Shown here piece after piece: positions 1-8,274 of a stretch of DNA of 64,000 bases. The notes below the pieces were generated by a model. It saw only the letters and a program-made list of their open reading frames with translations. It did no database searches and had not been told where the DNA came from. The translations under genes and the position numbers were made by a program. The stretch's first letter is position 1, and each line of letters begins with the position of its first letter. Location: contig JAFXLG010000009.1 of the NCBI GenBank assembly GCA_017531305.1, forward strand, positions 1 through 64,000, written 5' to 3'. This stretch comes from Alistipes sp. (GTDB taxonomy: Bacteria; Bacteroidota; Bacteroidia; Bacteroidales; Rikenellaceae).

Positions 1-477
1 CAGCAGAATAATGTTCGCAACAATCGTGAGTATGATGCCATCACTAAGGAGATTGAGTATCAGGAGCTTGAGATTGAGCTTGCAGAGAAGCGTCTGAAGG
101 AGTATGCCGCAGGTATCAAGAACAAGAAGGCTCAGTTGGAGGAGGCAGAGGCTGTAGCAGCAGATCGTGGTGCTGATTTGGCTGCCAAGAAGGCTGAGTT
201 GGAGAGCATCGAGGCTGAGACTGCAGATCAGGTTGCCGAGCTTGAGGCTAAGGCAGAGAAGGCAAAGGTGAAGATTGATGATCGTTTGCTGGTTGCTTAT
301 AACCGTATTCGCCGTAGCGTTCGTAATGGTTTGGCGGTGGTGTCGGTTAAGCGCGATGCGTGTGGTGGTTGCTTTAACCGTATCCCTCCTCAGCGTCAGG
401 TAGATGTACGTCAGGGCAAGAAGTTGATCGTATGTGAGTATTGCGGTCGAATCTTGGTTAACGACAATGAGGAGTAA
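1..477 (+). CDS. C4 zinc-ribbon coiled-coil protein (zf-RING_7/COG1579 family), 5' end missing
   Basis: The frame is open from the first base of the window, so the N-terminus lies upstream. The visible part is first a long Glu/Lys/Ala-rich segment typical of a coiled coil, then a short C-terminal zinc ribbon with two Cys pairs (CGGC and CEYC) about 25 residues apart. This is the arrangement of the COG1579 family, in which a long helical hairpin carries a C-terminal C4 ribbon thought to bind nucleic acid or protein. A hairpin terminator follows the stop, so this is the last gene of its transcript. The molecular role is not certain; the family assignment is. Confidence 0.85.
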   Translation, partial: QQNNVRNNREYDAITKEIEYQELEIELAEKRLKEYAAGIKNKKAQLEEAEAVAADRGADLAAKKAELESIEAETADQVAELEAKAEKAKVKIDDRLLVAYNRIRRSVRNGLAVVSVKRDACGGCFNRIPPQRQVDVRQGKKLIVCEYCGRILVNDNEE

Positions 478-538
478 GCGTAAAAACTATAGTTTTTAGT
501 GCGAGTAATTTGCGCTGAAAGTAAACATTTGGAAAATT

Positions 539-570
539 AGGGATGAAGTCTAATGATTTCATCCCTTTTT
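539..570 (+). terminator. Rho-independent terminator after the zinc-ribbon gene
   Basis: GGGATGAA (540-547) pairs with TTCATCCC (558-565) around a loop of about 10 nt and is followed directly by a T-run. It separates the zinc-ribbon gene from nadE. Confidence 0.8.
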
Positions 571-596
571 GTGTAAAAATCAAATAAGATTATTCC

Positions 597-624
597 TTTG
601 TTTATAAAATAATTGTTAACTTTG
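597..624 (+). promoter_or_regulatory. Probable promoter of the nadE-rnf operon
   Basis: TAACTTTG at 617-624 matches the Bacteroidota -7 consensus TAnnTTTG. A TTTG lies at 597-600, but the 16-nt spacing is shorter than the usual 19-21, so the -33 box is uncertain. Confidence 0.5.
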
Positions 625-667
625 CACCGTGTTTATAAATAGGGTTGATTACTAAACCTACAGCAAA

Positions 668-2251
668 ATGAAGATAGCTCTTGCTCAATTAAATTATACC
701 ATCGGAGATATTGACGGCAATATGTCTCTGGTTAAGAATGCCGTTACCAAAGCGAAGATGGAAAAAGCAGATGTGGTACTTTTTGCAGAGTATGCCATTA
801 GTGGTACACCAGCTTATGATCTATTACGTAAAACTACATTCCTGACACTGTGCGAGGAGGCTTTGGAAGAGATCGCTGCCACTTGTAAGGGTATCACCGC
901 AATCGTTGGTTCGCCTATGCTTACCGAGCGCGGCGCAGTGAGTGCTGCTGCGGTTCTTCGTGATGGAGAGATTATTGATGTTGTGGAAAAACAACATATC
1001 AAGGCTCGCCGCGAGGCAGGTTTCATAGTTTCGGGAGAGGGCTATAAGGAGATTGATCTCTGCGGCAAGAGAGTGGCTTTGGTTGTGGGTGATGATCTCT
1101 CTCATCTGCAGGAGTTGGATTCTGATGTAGATATGGTAATTAGCATCAACTCTCGCCGCTATGGAAAGGGCTTGCTTTCGTATCGCTTGGAGTCGCTTCG
1201 TAATCTGACTTATACCGAGGCTCGCAATGTGGTTATTATCAATCAGGTTGGTGGTGCTGGTGACTTGGTCTATGACGGTACTTCTGGCGTGATGAATAAG
1301 TCGGGCGAGTTGGAGCTTTTGCTCAAGAGTTTTGAGGAGGACTTCCAGATATATGATACCGAGGCTCAGAATGAAGCTATAGCAGTTCCTTTCACTTCAT
1401 ATAATGACCGTACTCGCATCGTATATAAAGCGGCTTGTCTTGGTTTAAAGGATTATTTCCATAAGAATGGTTACACCAAGGCTTGTGTAGGTCTTTCGGG
1501 TGGTATCGACTCATCGGTTGTAGCTTGTTTGGCTGTGGGTGCGTTGGGTGCAGAGAATGTTAAGGGACTTATGATGCCATCGCAGTTCTCGTCAGATGAG
1601 TCTGTAGAGGATGCTGTGAAGTTAGCCAAGAATCTGGGTATCGACTTTAGCGTTTTGCCTATCACAGAGAGCTATACTGCCATCATGAATACGCTGAAGC
1701 CAGTGACCGGAGGTACAGAATTTGATGCTACCGAGGAGAATATCCAGTCGCGTATCCGTACCGTATTGCTCATGGCATTGCAGAATAAGGATGGATACGT
1801 GTTGTTGAACTCTTCGAACAAGAGCGAGAATGCCATCGGTTGGTGTACGCTCTATGGCGATACTGCGGGCGCATTCAGTGTGACAGGCGACCTCTATAAA
1901 AGCGAGATCTACGATTTGGCACGATATATCAACTCTAAATTCGGCGATGTTATCCCAGAGGATATCTTGAAGAAGGAGCCTACATCGGAACTTCGCCCAA
2001 ATCAGAAGGATAGCGATATCTTGCCTCCATATGAGGTTGTCGATGCTATTTTGTATCGTATGATTGAGCAGGGACAGCATCGTGAGGAGATTATCAATGC
2101 AGGTTTTGATTCGGAGGTTGTGGAGAAGATCCATAACATGGTTATGCGCAATGTAAAGAAGCGTTATCAGTATCCGCCTGTGTTGCGTCTTTCGAATAGC
2201 TCATTCCGCCATGAGTGCCTCTTCCCATTGGTGAATAAATACGGCTATTAA
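668..2251 (+). CDS. nadE: NAD+ synthetase with degenerate N-terminal glutaminase domain
   Basis: It catalyses the last step of NAD synthesis, amidation of deamido-NAD with ATP. The C-terminal synthetase domain looks intact: the ATP-binding SGGIDSS loop, an NKSE segment followed by TLYGD, and the PTSELRPNQKDSD stretch. The N-terminal half is a carbon-nitrogen hydrolase domain that normally frees ammonia from glutamine with a Glu-Lys-Cys triad. Glu (LFAEYAISG) and Lys (EKQHIKA) are present, but the Cys-Glu-Asp motif reads Gly-Asp-Asp, with Gly141 (codon 1088-1090) at the nucleophile position. The segment after the Lys is also shortened. The enzyme may therefore depend on free ammonia or another glutaminase. 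It sits 37 nt before rseC with no visible terminator, so it probably leads the rnf operon. Confidence 0.9.
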   Translation: MKIALAQLNYTIGDIDGNMSLVKNAVTKAKMEKADVVLFAEYAISGTPAYDLLRKTTFLTLCEEALEEIAATCKGITAIVGSPMLTERGAVSAAAVLRDGEIIDVVEKQHIKARREAGFIVSGEGYKEIDLCGKRVALVVGDDLSHLQELDSDVDMVISINSRRYGKGLLSYRLESLRNLTYTEARNVVIINQVGGAGDLVYDGTSGVMNKSGELELLLKSFEEDFQIYDTEAQNEAIAVPFTSYNDRTRIVYKAACLGLKDYFHKNGYTKACVGLSGGIDSSVVACLAVGALGAENVKGLMMPSQFSSDESVEDAVKLAKNLGIDFSVLPITESYTAIMNTLKPVTGGTEFDATEENIQSRIRTVLLMALQNKDGYVLLNSSNKSENAIGWCTLYGDTAGAFSVTGDLYKSEIYDLARYINSKFGDVIPEDILKKEPTSELRPNQKDSDILPPYEVVDAILYRMIEQGQHREEIINAGFDSEVVEKIHNMVMRNVKKRYQYPPVLRLSNSSFRHECLFPLVNKYGY

Positions 2252-2288
2252 TAGGCTTTGTTGTCGGCTTTAGCTTGGCTTTTAGGTT

Positions 2289-2702
2289 ATGGCAGAGGTG
2301 AAACATACGGGTGAGATCGTGCGTAAGCAGGGGAATACTGTGTATGTAAAGATGACGGTTAATAGCGCATGCTCGGAGTGTCATGCTCGTGGAGTGTGTG
2401 GCGTGGACGAATCGAAGGAGAAGATTGTCGAGGTGGAGTGCGCTTCGGCTGAGGAATATAATATAGGAGAAAAGGTTGAGGTCGCTCTGCAGAGTGGCTC
2501 TATGGGTGCTAAGTCGGTCGTGTTGGCCTATGTGGTGCCTTTTTTCTTGTTAACTGTAGCTCTTGTGTTGGCTATTGTGGTGGGCGCGAGTGAGGGCATG
2601 GCTGTGGTGATTTCGCTTGTGTGTGTAGCGGCATATTATCTTGTTCTGTACTTTATGCAAGATAGGATTAAGAACAATATAAAGTTTAAAATAATAAAAT
2701 AA
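2289..2702 (+). CDS. rseC: SoxR-reducing system protein RseC family
   Basis: A 137-residue membrane protein of the SoxR_RseC family. The N-terminal part carries closely spaced cysteines (CSECHARGVCG, about residues 29-39), and two hydrophobic segments follow (roughly residues 75-95 and 99-120). Members often precede rnf genes in Bacteroidota and, in enteric bacteria, act with Rnf/Rsx to keep SoxR reduced. The stop is only 5 nt before rnfB, so the two genes are co-transcribed. No SoxR gene is visible here, so a SoxR link is not implied; a role in Rnf assembly or maturation is a reasonable inference. Confidence 0.85.
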   Translation: MAEVKHTGEIVRKQGNTVYVKMTVNSACSECHARGVCGVDESKEKIVEVECASAEEYNIGEKVEVALQSGSMGAKSVVLAYVVPFFLLTVALVLAIVVGASEGMAVVISLVCVAAYYLVLYFMQDRIKNNIKFKIIK

Positions 2703-2707
2703 ACAAA

Positions 2708-3670
2708 ATGACGGTATTAATTTCTACAATTCTCACACTCAGCGTGTTGGGTATTCTCGCTGCCGTTATCTTGTACTTCGTAGCTCAGAAGTTCAAGGTG
2801 GAGGAGGATCCTCGTATAGATGAGGTTGAGAAGATGTTCCCCGGTGCAAATTGCGGTGGTTGTGGTTTTGCCGGATGTCGAGCTATGGCAGAGGCTATGG
2901 TGCTTAGGGATGATATCTCTACGCTCTATTGTCCTGTCGGTGGCGCAGAGTGTATGAAATCTGTTGCAGCCTACTTGGGTAAGGTTGCTCCAGAGAAGGA
3001 GCCTACGGTGGCTACAGTTCGTTGTGGTGGTGTTTGCTCAAAGCGACCAAAGACCAATGCCTACAACGGTACAAAGAGTTGCGCAATTGCTTCGTCACTC
3101 TATGTGGGTGAGAGCGCATGTGCTTATGGATGTTTGGGTTATGGCGATTGTGTTGAGGCTTGTAGCTTCGATGCTATCCACATCAACCCTGAAACAGGCA
3201 TTGCAGAGGTAGATGCTGAGAAGTGTACAGCTTGCGGTGCTTGTGTTAAGGCTTGTCCAAAGAACATCATCGAGCTTCGTAAGAAGTGGCCTAAGAACAG
3301 AGCTGTGTATGTAAGTTGTGTTTCTAAGGATAAGGGTGCTGTTACGATGAAGGCTTGTAAGGCGGGATGTATCGGCTGTGGTAAGTGTGCCAAGGTTTGT
3401 ACATTTGGTGCTATTACAATCGAGAATGGCTTGGCATATATCGATCATCAGAAGTGTAAGTTGTGCCGTAAGTGTGTCAACGAGTGTCCAACAGGTGCAA
3501 TTGTTTTGAAGGGCATGGATCCACTTCCAAAGGAGCCTAAGACTCCAGCAGCAAAGCCTGCAGCACCAGCAGCTAAACCAGCAGCAAAGCCTGCTGCAGA
3601 GCTAAAAGTTGAGGCTAAGGTAGCTGAGCCAAAGGCAGAAATAGTAAATAAAGATAGTGTTAAAGAGTAG
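2708..3670 (+). CDS. rnfB: Electron transport complex subunit RnfB (multi-cluster ferredoxin)
   Basis: Ferredoxin-entry subunit of the Rnf complex, which couples ferredoxin oxidation and NAD+ reduction to Na+ or H+ export. Residues 1-26 form a membrane anchor. Cys49, 52, 57 and 75 form the characteristic RnfB cluster (CGGCGFAGC). Further CxxCxxCxxxC ferredoxin motifs follow from about residue 140 to 262, including C173/176/179/183, so several 4Fe-4S clusters are expected. After about residue 270 comes a low-complexity Ala/Pro/Lys/Glu tail of about 50 residues, likely disordered. The gene lies 5 nt after rseC and 14 nt before rnfC. Confidence 0.95.
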   Translation: MTVLISTILTLSVLGILAAVILYFVAQKFKVEEDPRIDEVEKMFPGANCGGCGFAGCRAMAEAMVLRDDISTLYCPVGGAECMKSVAAYLGKVAPEKEPTVATVRCGGVCSKRPKTNAYNGTKSCAIASSLYVGESACAYGCLGYGDCVEACSFDAIHINPETGIAEVDAEKCTACGACVKACPKNIIELRKKWPKNRAVYVSCVSKDKGAVTMKACKAGCIGCGKCAKVCTFGAITIENGLAYIDHQKCKLCRKCVNECPTGAIVLKGMDPLPKEPKTPAAKPAAPAAKPAAKPAAELKVEAKVAEPKAEIVNKDSVKE

Positions 3671-3684
3671 AAATAGATTAGATT

Positions 3685-5037
3685 ATGAAGACATTTCCAG
3701 TTGGCGGAGTACATCCGTCAGACAATAAACAATGGAGCAACACCAAAGCTATCGAGGTGTTGGAGCTTCCCGATGTAGTCAATATTCCACTTGGACAACA
3801 CATCGGTGCCCCTGCTACTGCTATTGTGGTTAAGGGCGATAAGGTATTGACAGGTCAGCTCATTGCCGAGGCTACAGGCTTTATGTCGGCAAACATACAT
3901 TCACCTATCTCGGGTACCGTTACTGCTGTCGATATGCAGCCTAACGGTCAGGGATTGCGCCAGATGATGATCACAATCAAGCGTGAGGGTGATGAGTGGA
4001 TGCCAGAGATTGACCGTTCGAAGGAGATTAAGCGTGAGTGCGAGTTGGATTCTCAGGCTATCATCTCGAAGATAAAGGATGCTGGTATCGTGGGTATGGG
4101 AGGTGCAACATTCCCAACTCATGTAAAGCTCTCTATCCCTAATGGCTGCAAGGCTGAGTATTTGATTATCAACGGCGTAGAGTGCGAGCCATACCTTACT
4201 TCAGACCATCGCAATATGTTGGAGCGAGGCGAAGAGTTGCTCGTTGGTGTTGAGATCTTGAAGAAGGCTTTGAACGTGGAGCATGCCATCATCGGTGTGG
4301 AGAATAATAAGCCTGATGCTATTGAGAACCTCAATAAGATAGTCCTTAACGGTAAGTTCGATATTAAGATTGAGCCTTTGAAGGTGCAGTATCCTCAGGG
4401 TGGTGAGAAGCAGCTCATTGCGGCTGTTACAGGACGTGAGGTTCCACCTCCTCCAGGTCTGCCTATCCATGTAGGTGCTGTGGTATGTAACGCTTCTACA
4501 GCATTGGCGGTCTATGAGGCTGTGCAGAAAAATAAGCCTCTGATCGAGCGTGTTGTGACCATTACAGGTAAGCAGTTACAGACTCCACGCAACCTCTTGA
4601 CTCGTATGGGTACACCAATCTCGAAGCTCATTGAGATGGCTGGTGGTTTGCCTGAGGGTGATGTGAAGGTCGTAAATGGCGGACCAATGATGGGTCGTGC
4701 AATGGTTAATCTGGATTCGCCTGTAACTAAGGGCTGTTCAGGTGTTACAGTCTATTCAGGTGCAGATGCCCAGCGAGTAAGTCCATCTCCATGTATCAAG
4801 TGTGCCAAGTGTGTTGCAGCTTGTCCTATGAGTTTGGAGCCTTACTTGATCTCGAAACTTGCCAAGAAGCAGATGTGGGAGCGTCTGGAGCAGGAGAATA
4901 TCGTTGACTGTATCGAGTGTGGTTGTTGCCAGTTCACTTGTCCTGCAGGCTTGCCTTTGTTGGATTATGTGCGTTACGGTAAGCAGACTGTGATGGGTAT
5001 TATCAGAGCCAGAGCAGCTGCGGCAGCTAAGAAATAG
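3685..5037 (+). CDS. rnfC: Electron transport complex subunit RnfC
   Basis: The NADH-binding, peripheral subunit of the Rnf complex, related to the Nqo1/NuoF flavoprotein. Visible features: an N-terminal barrel-sandwich region (about residues 30-90), the Gly-rich GMGGATFPTH stretch near residues 139-147, and two C-terminal ferredoxin motifs, CIKCAKCVAACP and CIECGCCQFTCP. Its 450-residue length fits the short RnfC type without the long Ala/Lys-rich extension seen in enteric bacteria. The stop is about 20 nt from rnfD in the same operon. Confidence 0.95.
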   Translation: MKTFPVGGVHPSDNKQWSNTKAIEVLELPDVVNIPLGQHIGAPATAIVVKGDKVLTGQLIAEATGFMSANIHSPISGTVTAVDMQPNGQGLRQMMITIKREGDEWMPEIDRSKEIKRECELDSQAIISKIKDAGIVGMGGATFPTHVKLSIPNGCKAEYLIINGVECEPYLTSDHRNMLERGEELLVGVEILKKALNVEHAIIGVENNKPDAIENLNKIVLNGKFDIKIEPLKVQYPQGGEKQLIAAVTGREVPPPPGLPIHVGAVVCNASTALAVYEAVQKNKPLIERVVTITGKQLQTPRNLLTRMGTPISKLIEMAGGLPEGDVKVVNGGPMMGRAMVNLDSPVTKGCSGVTVYSGADAQRVSPSPCIKCAKCVAACPMSLEPYLISKLAKKQMWERLEQENIVDCIECGCCQFTCPAGLPLLDYVRYGKQTVMGIIRARAAAAAKK

Positions 5038-5058
5038 TGAAATAAAAGAATAACAGAT

Positions 5059-6033
5059 ATGGCAAATAATTTTATTGTTGCACCATCGCCACATATGCAT
5101 AGTGTGGAGTCAACTCGCTCTCTGATGAGAGATGTGTTGATTGCATTGATCCCCGCATTGGTGGTATCAACGGTGGTCTATGGTTTTGACGTGCTTAAGG
5201 TGACTGCCATTGCGGTTGCCAGCTGCGTCTTTATTGAGTATCTAATTCAGAAGTACCTTATCGGAGGTCCTTCTACCATCGGCAACCTCTCGGCAGTTAT
5301 TACCGGAGTGTTGTTGGCTTTCAACCTCCCTGCAAACATTCCATGGTGGATCATCGTTGTGGGTGCATTGGTTGCCATTGGTGTAGGTAAAATGACCTTT
5401 GGAGGTTTGGGACGTAACCCATTCAATCCAGCATTGGTAGGTCGTGTATTCCTCTTGATTGCTTACCCTGTGCAGATGACATCGTTCCCACAGCCTACTA
5501 CAAGTAAGTTTGTCGATACATTCTCAGGTGCTACTCCTTTGGCTGCAGTTAAGGCTGGTGGCGATGTGGCAAGTGTCGATTTGCTGAGTATGTTTGGCGG
5601 TGTAATGTCGGGTTCGCTCGGTGAGATTGCCGCTGCTGCATTGTTGGTGGGTGGTCTGTATATGTTGTGGCGTAAGGTCATTACATGGCATATCCCTGTG
5701 GCAGTGTTGGGTACTATGGCTTTGTTTGCATTTGTTGTAGCTTTGTTCGAGGGTGGTAATCCTGCATTATTGTACGAGCTTCCTGCATTCCACTTGTTGG
5801 CTGGAGGTGCTATGTTGGGTGCTATTTTCATGGCTACGGACTATGTCAGCTCTCCTATGAATCCTAAGGGAATGTTGATCTATGGTATCGGTATCGGAGC
5901 CATTACAATGATCATACGTCTTTGGGGTGCATATCCTGAGGGTATGTCGTTTGCGATCTTGATTATGAACGCAGTGACTCCACTTATCAATAAATATGTG
6001 AAGCCAAGACGTTTTGGCGTAATATCTAAATAA
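5059..6033 (+). CDS. rnfD: Electron transport complex subunit RnfD
   Basis: Integral membrane subunit of Rnf with several hydrophobic segments over its 324 residues. It carries the covalent flavinylation motif SGATPL at residues 156-161, in which Thr159 is the expected FMN attachment site (phosphoester bond made by an ApbE-type transferase; no apbE gene is seen in this window). The conserved GRNPFNPALVGR stretch precedes it. It is homologous to NqrB. The stop is followed almost at once by a strong AGGAGG and the rnfG start. Confidence 0.95.
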   Translation: MANNFIVAPSPHMHSVESTRSLMRDVLIALIPALVVSTVVYGFDVLKVTAIAVASCVFIEYLIQKYLIGGPSTIGNLSAVITGVLLAFNLPANIPWWIIVVGALVAIGVGKMTFGGLGRNPFNPALVGRVFLLIAYPVQMTSFPQPTTSKFVDTFSGATPLAAVKAGGDVASVDLLSMFGGVMSGSLGEIAAAALLVGGLYMLWRKVITWHIPVAVLGTMALFAFVVALFEGGNPALLYELPAFHLLAGGAMLGAIFMATDYVSSPMNPKGMLIYGIGIGAITMIIRLWGAYPEGMSFAILIMNAVTPLINKYVKPRRFGVISK

Positions 6034-6048
6034 TAGGAGGTGAAGGAT

Positions 6049-6693
6049 ATGAAAAGTACACTTTTTAATATGGTTGCCGTCCTATTTACCATCACTTTGA
6101 TTGCTTCGGCAGGTGTTGGCGCGGTGAATATGATTACTCAGGAGCCTATCGCAGAAGCTAAGGCGTTGGCAACAAAGCAGGCTGTGTCGAATGTGGTGCC
6201 AGAGTTTGAAAGTAATGAGGTCAGCGAGCAGACCATAGATGATATGCCTATCAAGGTCTATACAGCACTCAAGGGCGACCAGATCGTGGGTTATGCCGTA
6301 GAGTCTATGACCAAAAATGGTTTTGGCGGTGCGATTCGCATGATGGTTGGTTTCTTGCCAGATGGTGAGATCTATAATGTAAATGTCTTGGAGCAGGCTG
6401 AGACTCCGGGTTTGGGTACTAAAATGTGTGATGAGGAGAATCCTCTCTTGTCGAGCATTAAGAATAAGAATGCCAACGAGCTCAGATTCTCAGTTAAGAA
6501 GGATGGAGGAGAGTTGGATGCATTGACTGCAGCTACAATCTCTTCACGTGCATACTATAATGCTGTTGCACGCGCACATCAGGCATTCTTGGTGGCAAGC
6601 GGAGCTAAGGCAGTGGCGGACGGCGTCAGCGGAGCTACAGGCGAGACAGATAATCAGGGCGAAGATGCTCAGAAAGGAGGCGAAAATGAATAA
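6049..6693 (+). CDS. rnfG: Electron transport complex subunit RnfG
   Basis: FMN-carrying subunit with one N-terminal membrane segment (about residues 6-27) and an extracytoplasmic FMN-binding domain. The motif around the expected FMN-linked Thr reads DALTAATISS (Thr163), a variant of the usual SGAT with both first residues changed; Thr and the following Ser residues are kept. The ATG at 6049 is chosen because AGGAGG at 6035-6040 is well spaced for it, whereas the in-frame GTG at 6040 lies inside that Shine-Dalgarno. The 3' end overlaps the rnfE start by 8 nt, suggesting translational coupling. Confidence 0.9.
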   Translation: MKSTLFNMVAVLFTITLIASAGVGAVNMITQEPIAEAKALATKQAVSNVVPEFESNEVSEQTIDDMPIKVYTALKGDQIVGYAVESMTKNGFGGAIRMMVGFLPDGEIYNVNVLEQAETPGLGTKMCDEENPLLSSIKNKNANELRFSVKKDGGELDALTAATISSRAYYNAVARAHQAFLVASGAKAVADGVSGATGETDNQGEDAQKGGENE

Positions 6694-7270
6694 GTTGCAG
6701 ATTGTACTTAGCGGTATTATTAAGAATAATCCTACCTTTGTATTGGTCTTGGGTATGTGTCCTACGTTGGGTACTACCACTTCGGCAATCAATGGTATGG
6801 GTATGGGTGTAGCTACGATGGCTGTGTTGATTATGTCCAATTTGGTTATCTCGCTCATCAAGAATCTGATTCCCGATAAGGTGCGTATTCCAGCATTTAT
6901 CGTGGTTATTGCTTCGTTTGTGACTATCATCCAGATGCTTATGCAGGCATACGTACCATCGCTCTATGCGAGTCTTGGTGTGTTCATTCCACTTATCGTG
7001 GTGAACTGTATCATCTTGGGTCGTGCTGAGGCTTTTGCATCGAAGAATGGAGCAATTGATTCAATTCTCGATGGTATAGGTATCGGACTCGGTTTTACAT
7101 TGTCGTTGACCATAATTGGTGCAGTGCGCGAGGTGTTGGGTAGCGGTGCTATCTTCGGCTATCAGTTGGGTATCTCAGAGTATATGCCTTTGGTATTCGT
7201 TCTGGCTCCAGGAGCCTTCCTCGTGTTAGGTTATGTGATGGTGTTGTTTAACAAATTTGCTAAGAAATAG
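6686..7270 (+). CDS. rnfE: Electron transport complex subunit RnfE
   Basis: A 194-residue polytopic membrane protein homologous to NqrD/RsxE, one of the paired core subunits (RnfA and RnfE) of the ion-translocating Rnf complex. Conserved features are [16 protein letters not shown] near the N-terminus and the [13 protein letters not shown] stretch in the middle. I place the start at the ATG at 6686, overlapping the end of rnfG and preceded by AAAGGAGG (6673-6680). An open frame continues upstream to 6548 but lies inside rnfG and would not encode an Rnf-like N-terminus. Confidence 0.93.
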   Translation: MNKLQIVLSGIIKNNPTFVLVLGMCPTLGTTTSAINGMGMGVATMAVLIMSNLVISLIKNLIPDKVRIPAFIVVIASFVTIIQMLMQAYVPSLYASLGVFIPLIVVNCIILGRAEAFASKNGAIDSILDGIGIGLGFTLSLTIIGAVREVLGSGAIFGYQLGISEYMPLVFVLAPGAFLVLGYVMVLFNKFAKK

Positions 7271-7272
7271 TT

Positions 7273-7851
7273 ATGGAGCTTTCATATTTTGCAATCATTA
7301 TCGGTGCGATATTCGTAAATAATGTCGTACTTGCGCAGTTCTTGGGAATCTGTCCATTCTTGGGCGTTTCTTCTAAGGTTGATACCTCGTTGGGTATGGG
7401 TGCTGCCGTAACTTTCGTAATGGCTCTTACGGCTGTGGTAGCATGGTCTATTCAAGAGTTTATCCTCGTTCCGCTGGGTATCGAGTATATGCAGACCATT
7501 GTCTTTATCTTGGTCATCGCTGCATTGGTGCAGATGGTCGAGATCGTGTTGAAGAAGGTATCTCCTTCGCTCTATCAGGCTTTGGGTATCTTCCTTCCTC
7601 TGATTACTACCAACTGTGCTGTATTGGGTGTTGCTATCCTGATGATCCAGAAGGAGTTTAACCTCTTGCAGAGCTTTGCCTATTCTGTTGCTACAGCAAT
7701 CGGTTTTGCTTTGGCTTTGGTTATCTTTGCTGGTATCCGTGAGCGTTTGGAGTTGGAGGATGTGCCTGCCGCATTGAAAGGTATTCCTGTTTCGCTTATC
7801 GTAGCGGCAATCCTTGCTATGGCGTTTATGGGATTCTCTGGTTTGGTATAA
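7273..7851 (+). CDS. rnfA: Electron transport complex subunit RnfA
   Basis: A 192-residue membrane protein homologous to NqrE/RsxA, partner of RnfE. It has about six hydrophobic segments and the conserved [18 protein letters not shown] and [12 protein letters not shown] stretches, whose Cys residues are believed to bind an iron centre within the membrane. It starts 2 nt after the rnfE stop and is the last gene of the operon; a strong terminator follows about 30 nt downstream. Gene order B-C-D-G-E-A is common in anaerobes. Confidence 0.95.
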   Translation: MELSYFAIIIGAIFVNNVVLAQFLGICPFLGVSSKVDTSLGMGAAVTFVMALTAVVAWSIQEFILVPLGIEYMQTIVFILVIAALVQMVEIVLKKVSPSLYQALGIFLPLITTNCAVLGVAILMIQKEFNLLQSFAYSVATAIGFALALVIFAGIRERLELEDVPAALKGIPVSLIVAAILAMAFMGFSGLV

Positions 7852-7877
7852 TCCGAGGTCGGGATTATATGATTAAG

Positions 7878-7906
7878 AGCGATGGCTTGCGAGCTGTCGC
7901 TTTTTT
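7878..7906 (+). terminator. Rho-independent terminator of the nadE-rnf operon
   Basis: AGCGATGGCT (7878-7887) pairs with AGCTGTCGCT (7892-7901), with two G-U pairs and a TGCG loop, followed by a T-run. It is the only terminator visible between 570 and this point, which supports one transcript from nadE to rnfA. Confidence 0.85.
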
Positions 7907-7964
7907 CTGTACATGTTATATAAGTTTTTCTTATAGCGACTTAAATTCTTTTGATTGTTTTCTA

Positions 7965-7995
7965 TTGTGTAGGGTTGTATGTTGCACTATATTTG
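7965..7995 (+). promoter_or_regulatory. Promoter of the rubredoxin gene
   Basis: TATATTTG at 7988-7995 matches the -7 consensus, with TTG at 7965-7967 after a 20-nt spacer. This gives a leader of about 40 nt. Confidence 0.6.
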
Positions 7996-8040
7996 CAATA
8001 GGAAAACAAACAGAATAATAACCTATAAAATTTTTAAGAT

Positions 8041-8202
8041 ATGAAAAAGTATAGATGTATCCCTTGTGGTTGGGAGTATGATCCAGCGATTGGTGACCCT
8101 GAGAATGGTATTGATGCAGGTGTGAGCTTTGAGAATTTGCCAGAAGATTGGGCTTGCCCTTTGTGTGGAGCTGGCAAAGAGGATTTTGAAGAGATAGAGT
8201 AG
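8041..8202 (+). CDS. Rubredoxin
   Basis: A complete 53-residue rubredoxin. The two Cys pairs that bind a single iron are CIPC (Cys6, Cys9) and CPLC (Cys39, Cys42). The conserved [11 protein letters not shown] segment and the [11 protein letters not shown] segment are both present, and the C-terminus is acidic. Rubredoxins of this type carry single electrons in anaerobes, for example to rubrerythrin or superoxide reductase in oxidative-stress defence. It has its own promoter and a terminator, so it is monocistronic; its position beside rnf does not prove a direct link. Confidence 0.95.
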   Translation: MKKYRCIPCGWEYDPAIGDPENGIDAGVSFENLPEDWACPLCGAGKEDFEEIE

Positions 8203-8218
8203 TTTGTGTTATATGAAA

Positions 8219-8251
8219 ATCGGGTGCTGACTCATTTGGTCAGCACCCGAT
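8219..8251. terminator. Bidirectional terminator between rubredoxin and aspS
   Basis: A perfect 13-bp stem: ATCGGGTGCTGAC (8219-8231) with GTCAGCACCCGAT (8239-8251) and a 7-nt loop. It lies between convergent genes and probably serves both. Confidence 0.85.
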
Positions 8252-8274
8252 TGCCTTATTTAATAAAGTCTTCT

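Noticed and set aside
541..667. Possible NAD-related riboswitch in the nadE leader
   Set aside because: The leader from about 630 to 667 is too short and shows no stable structure I can identify.
6548..6685. Longer N-terminus for RnfE
   Set aside because: The extension overlaps rnfG by about 140 bases; ATG 6686 has a strong AAAGGAGG and gives the conserved N-terminus.
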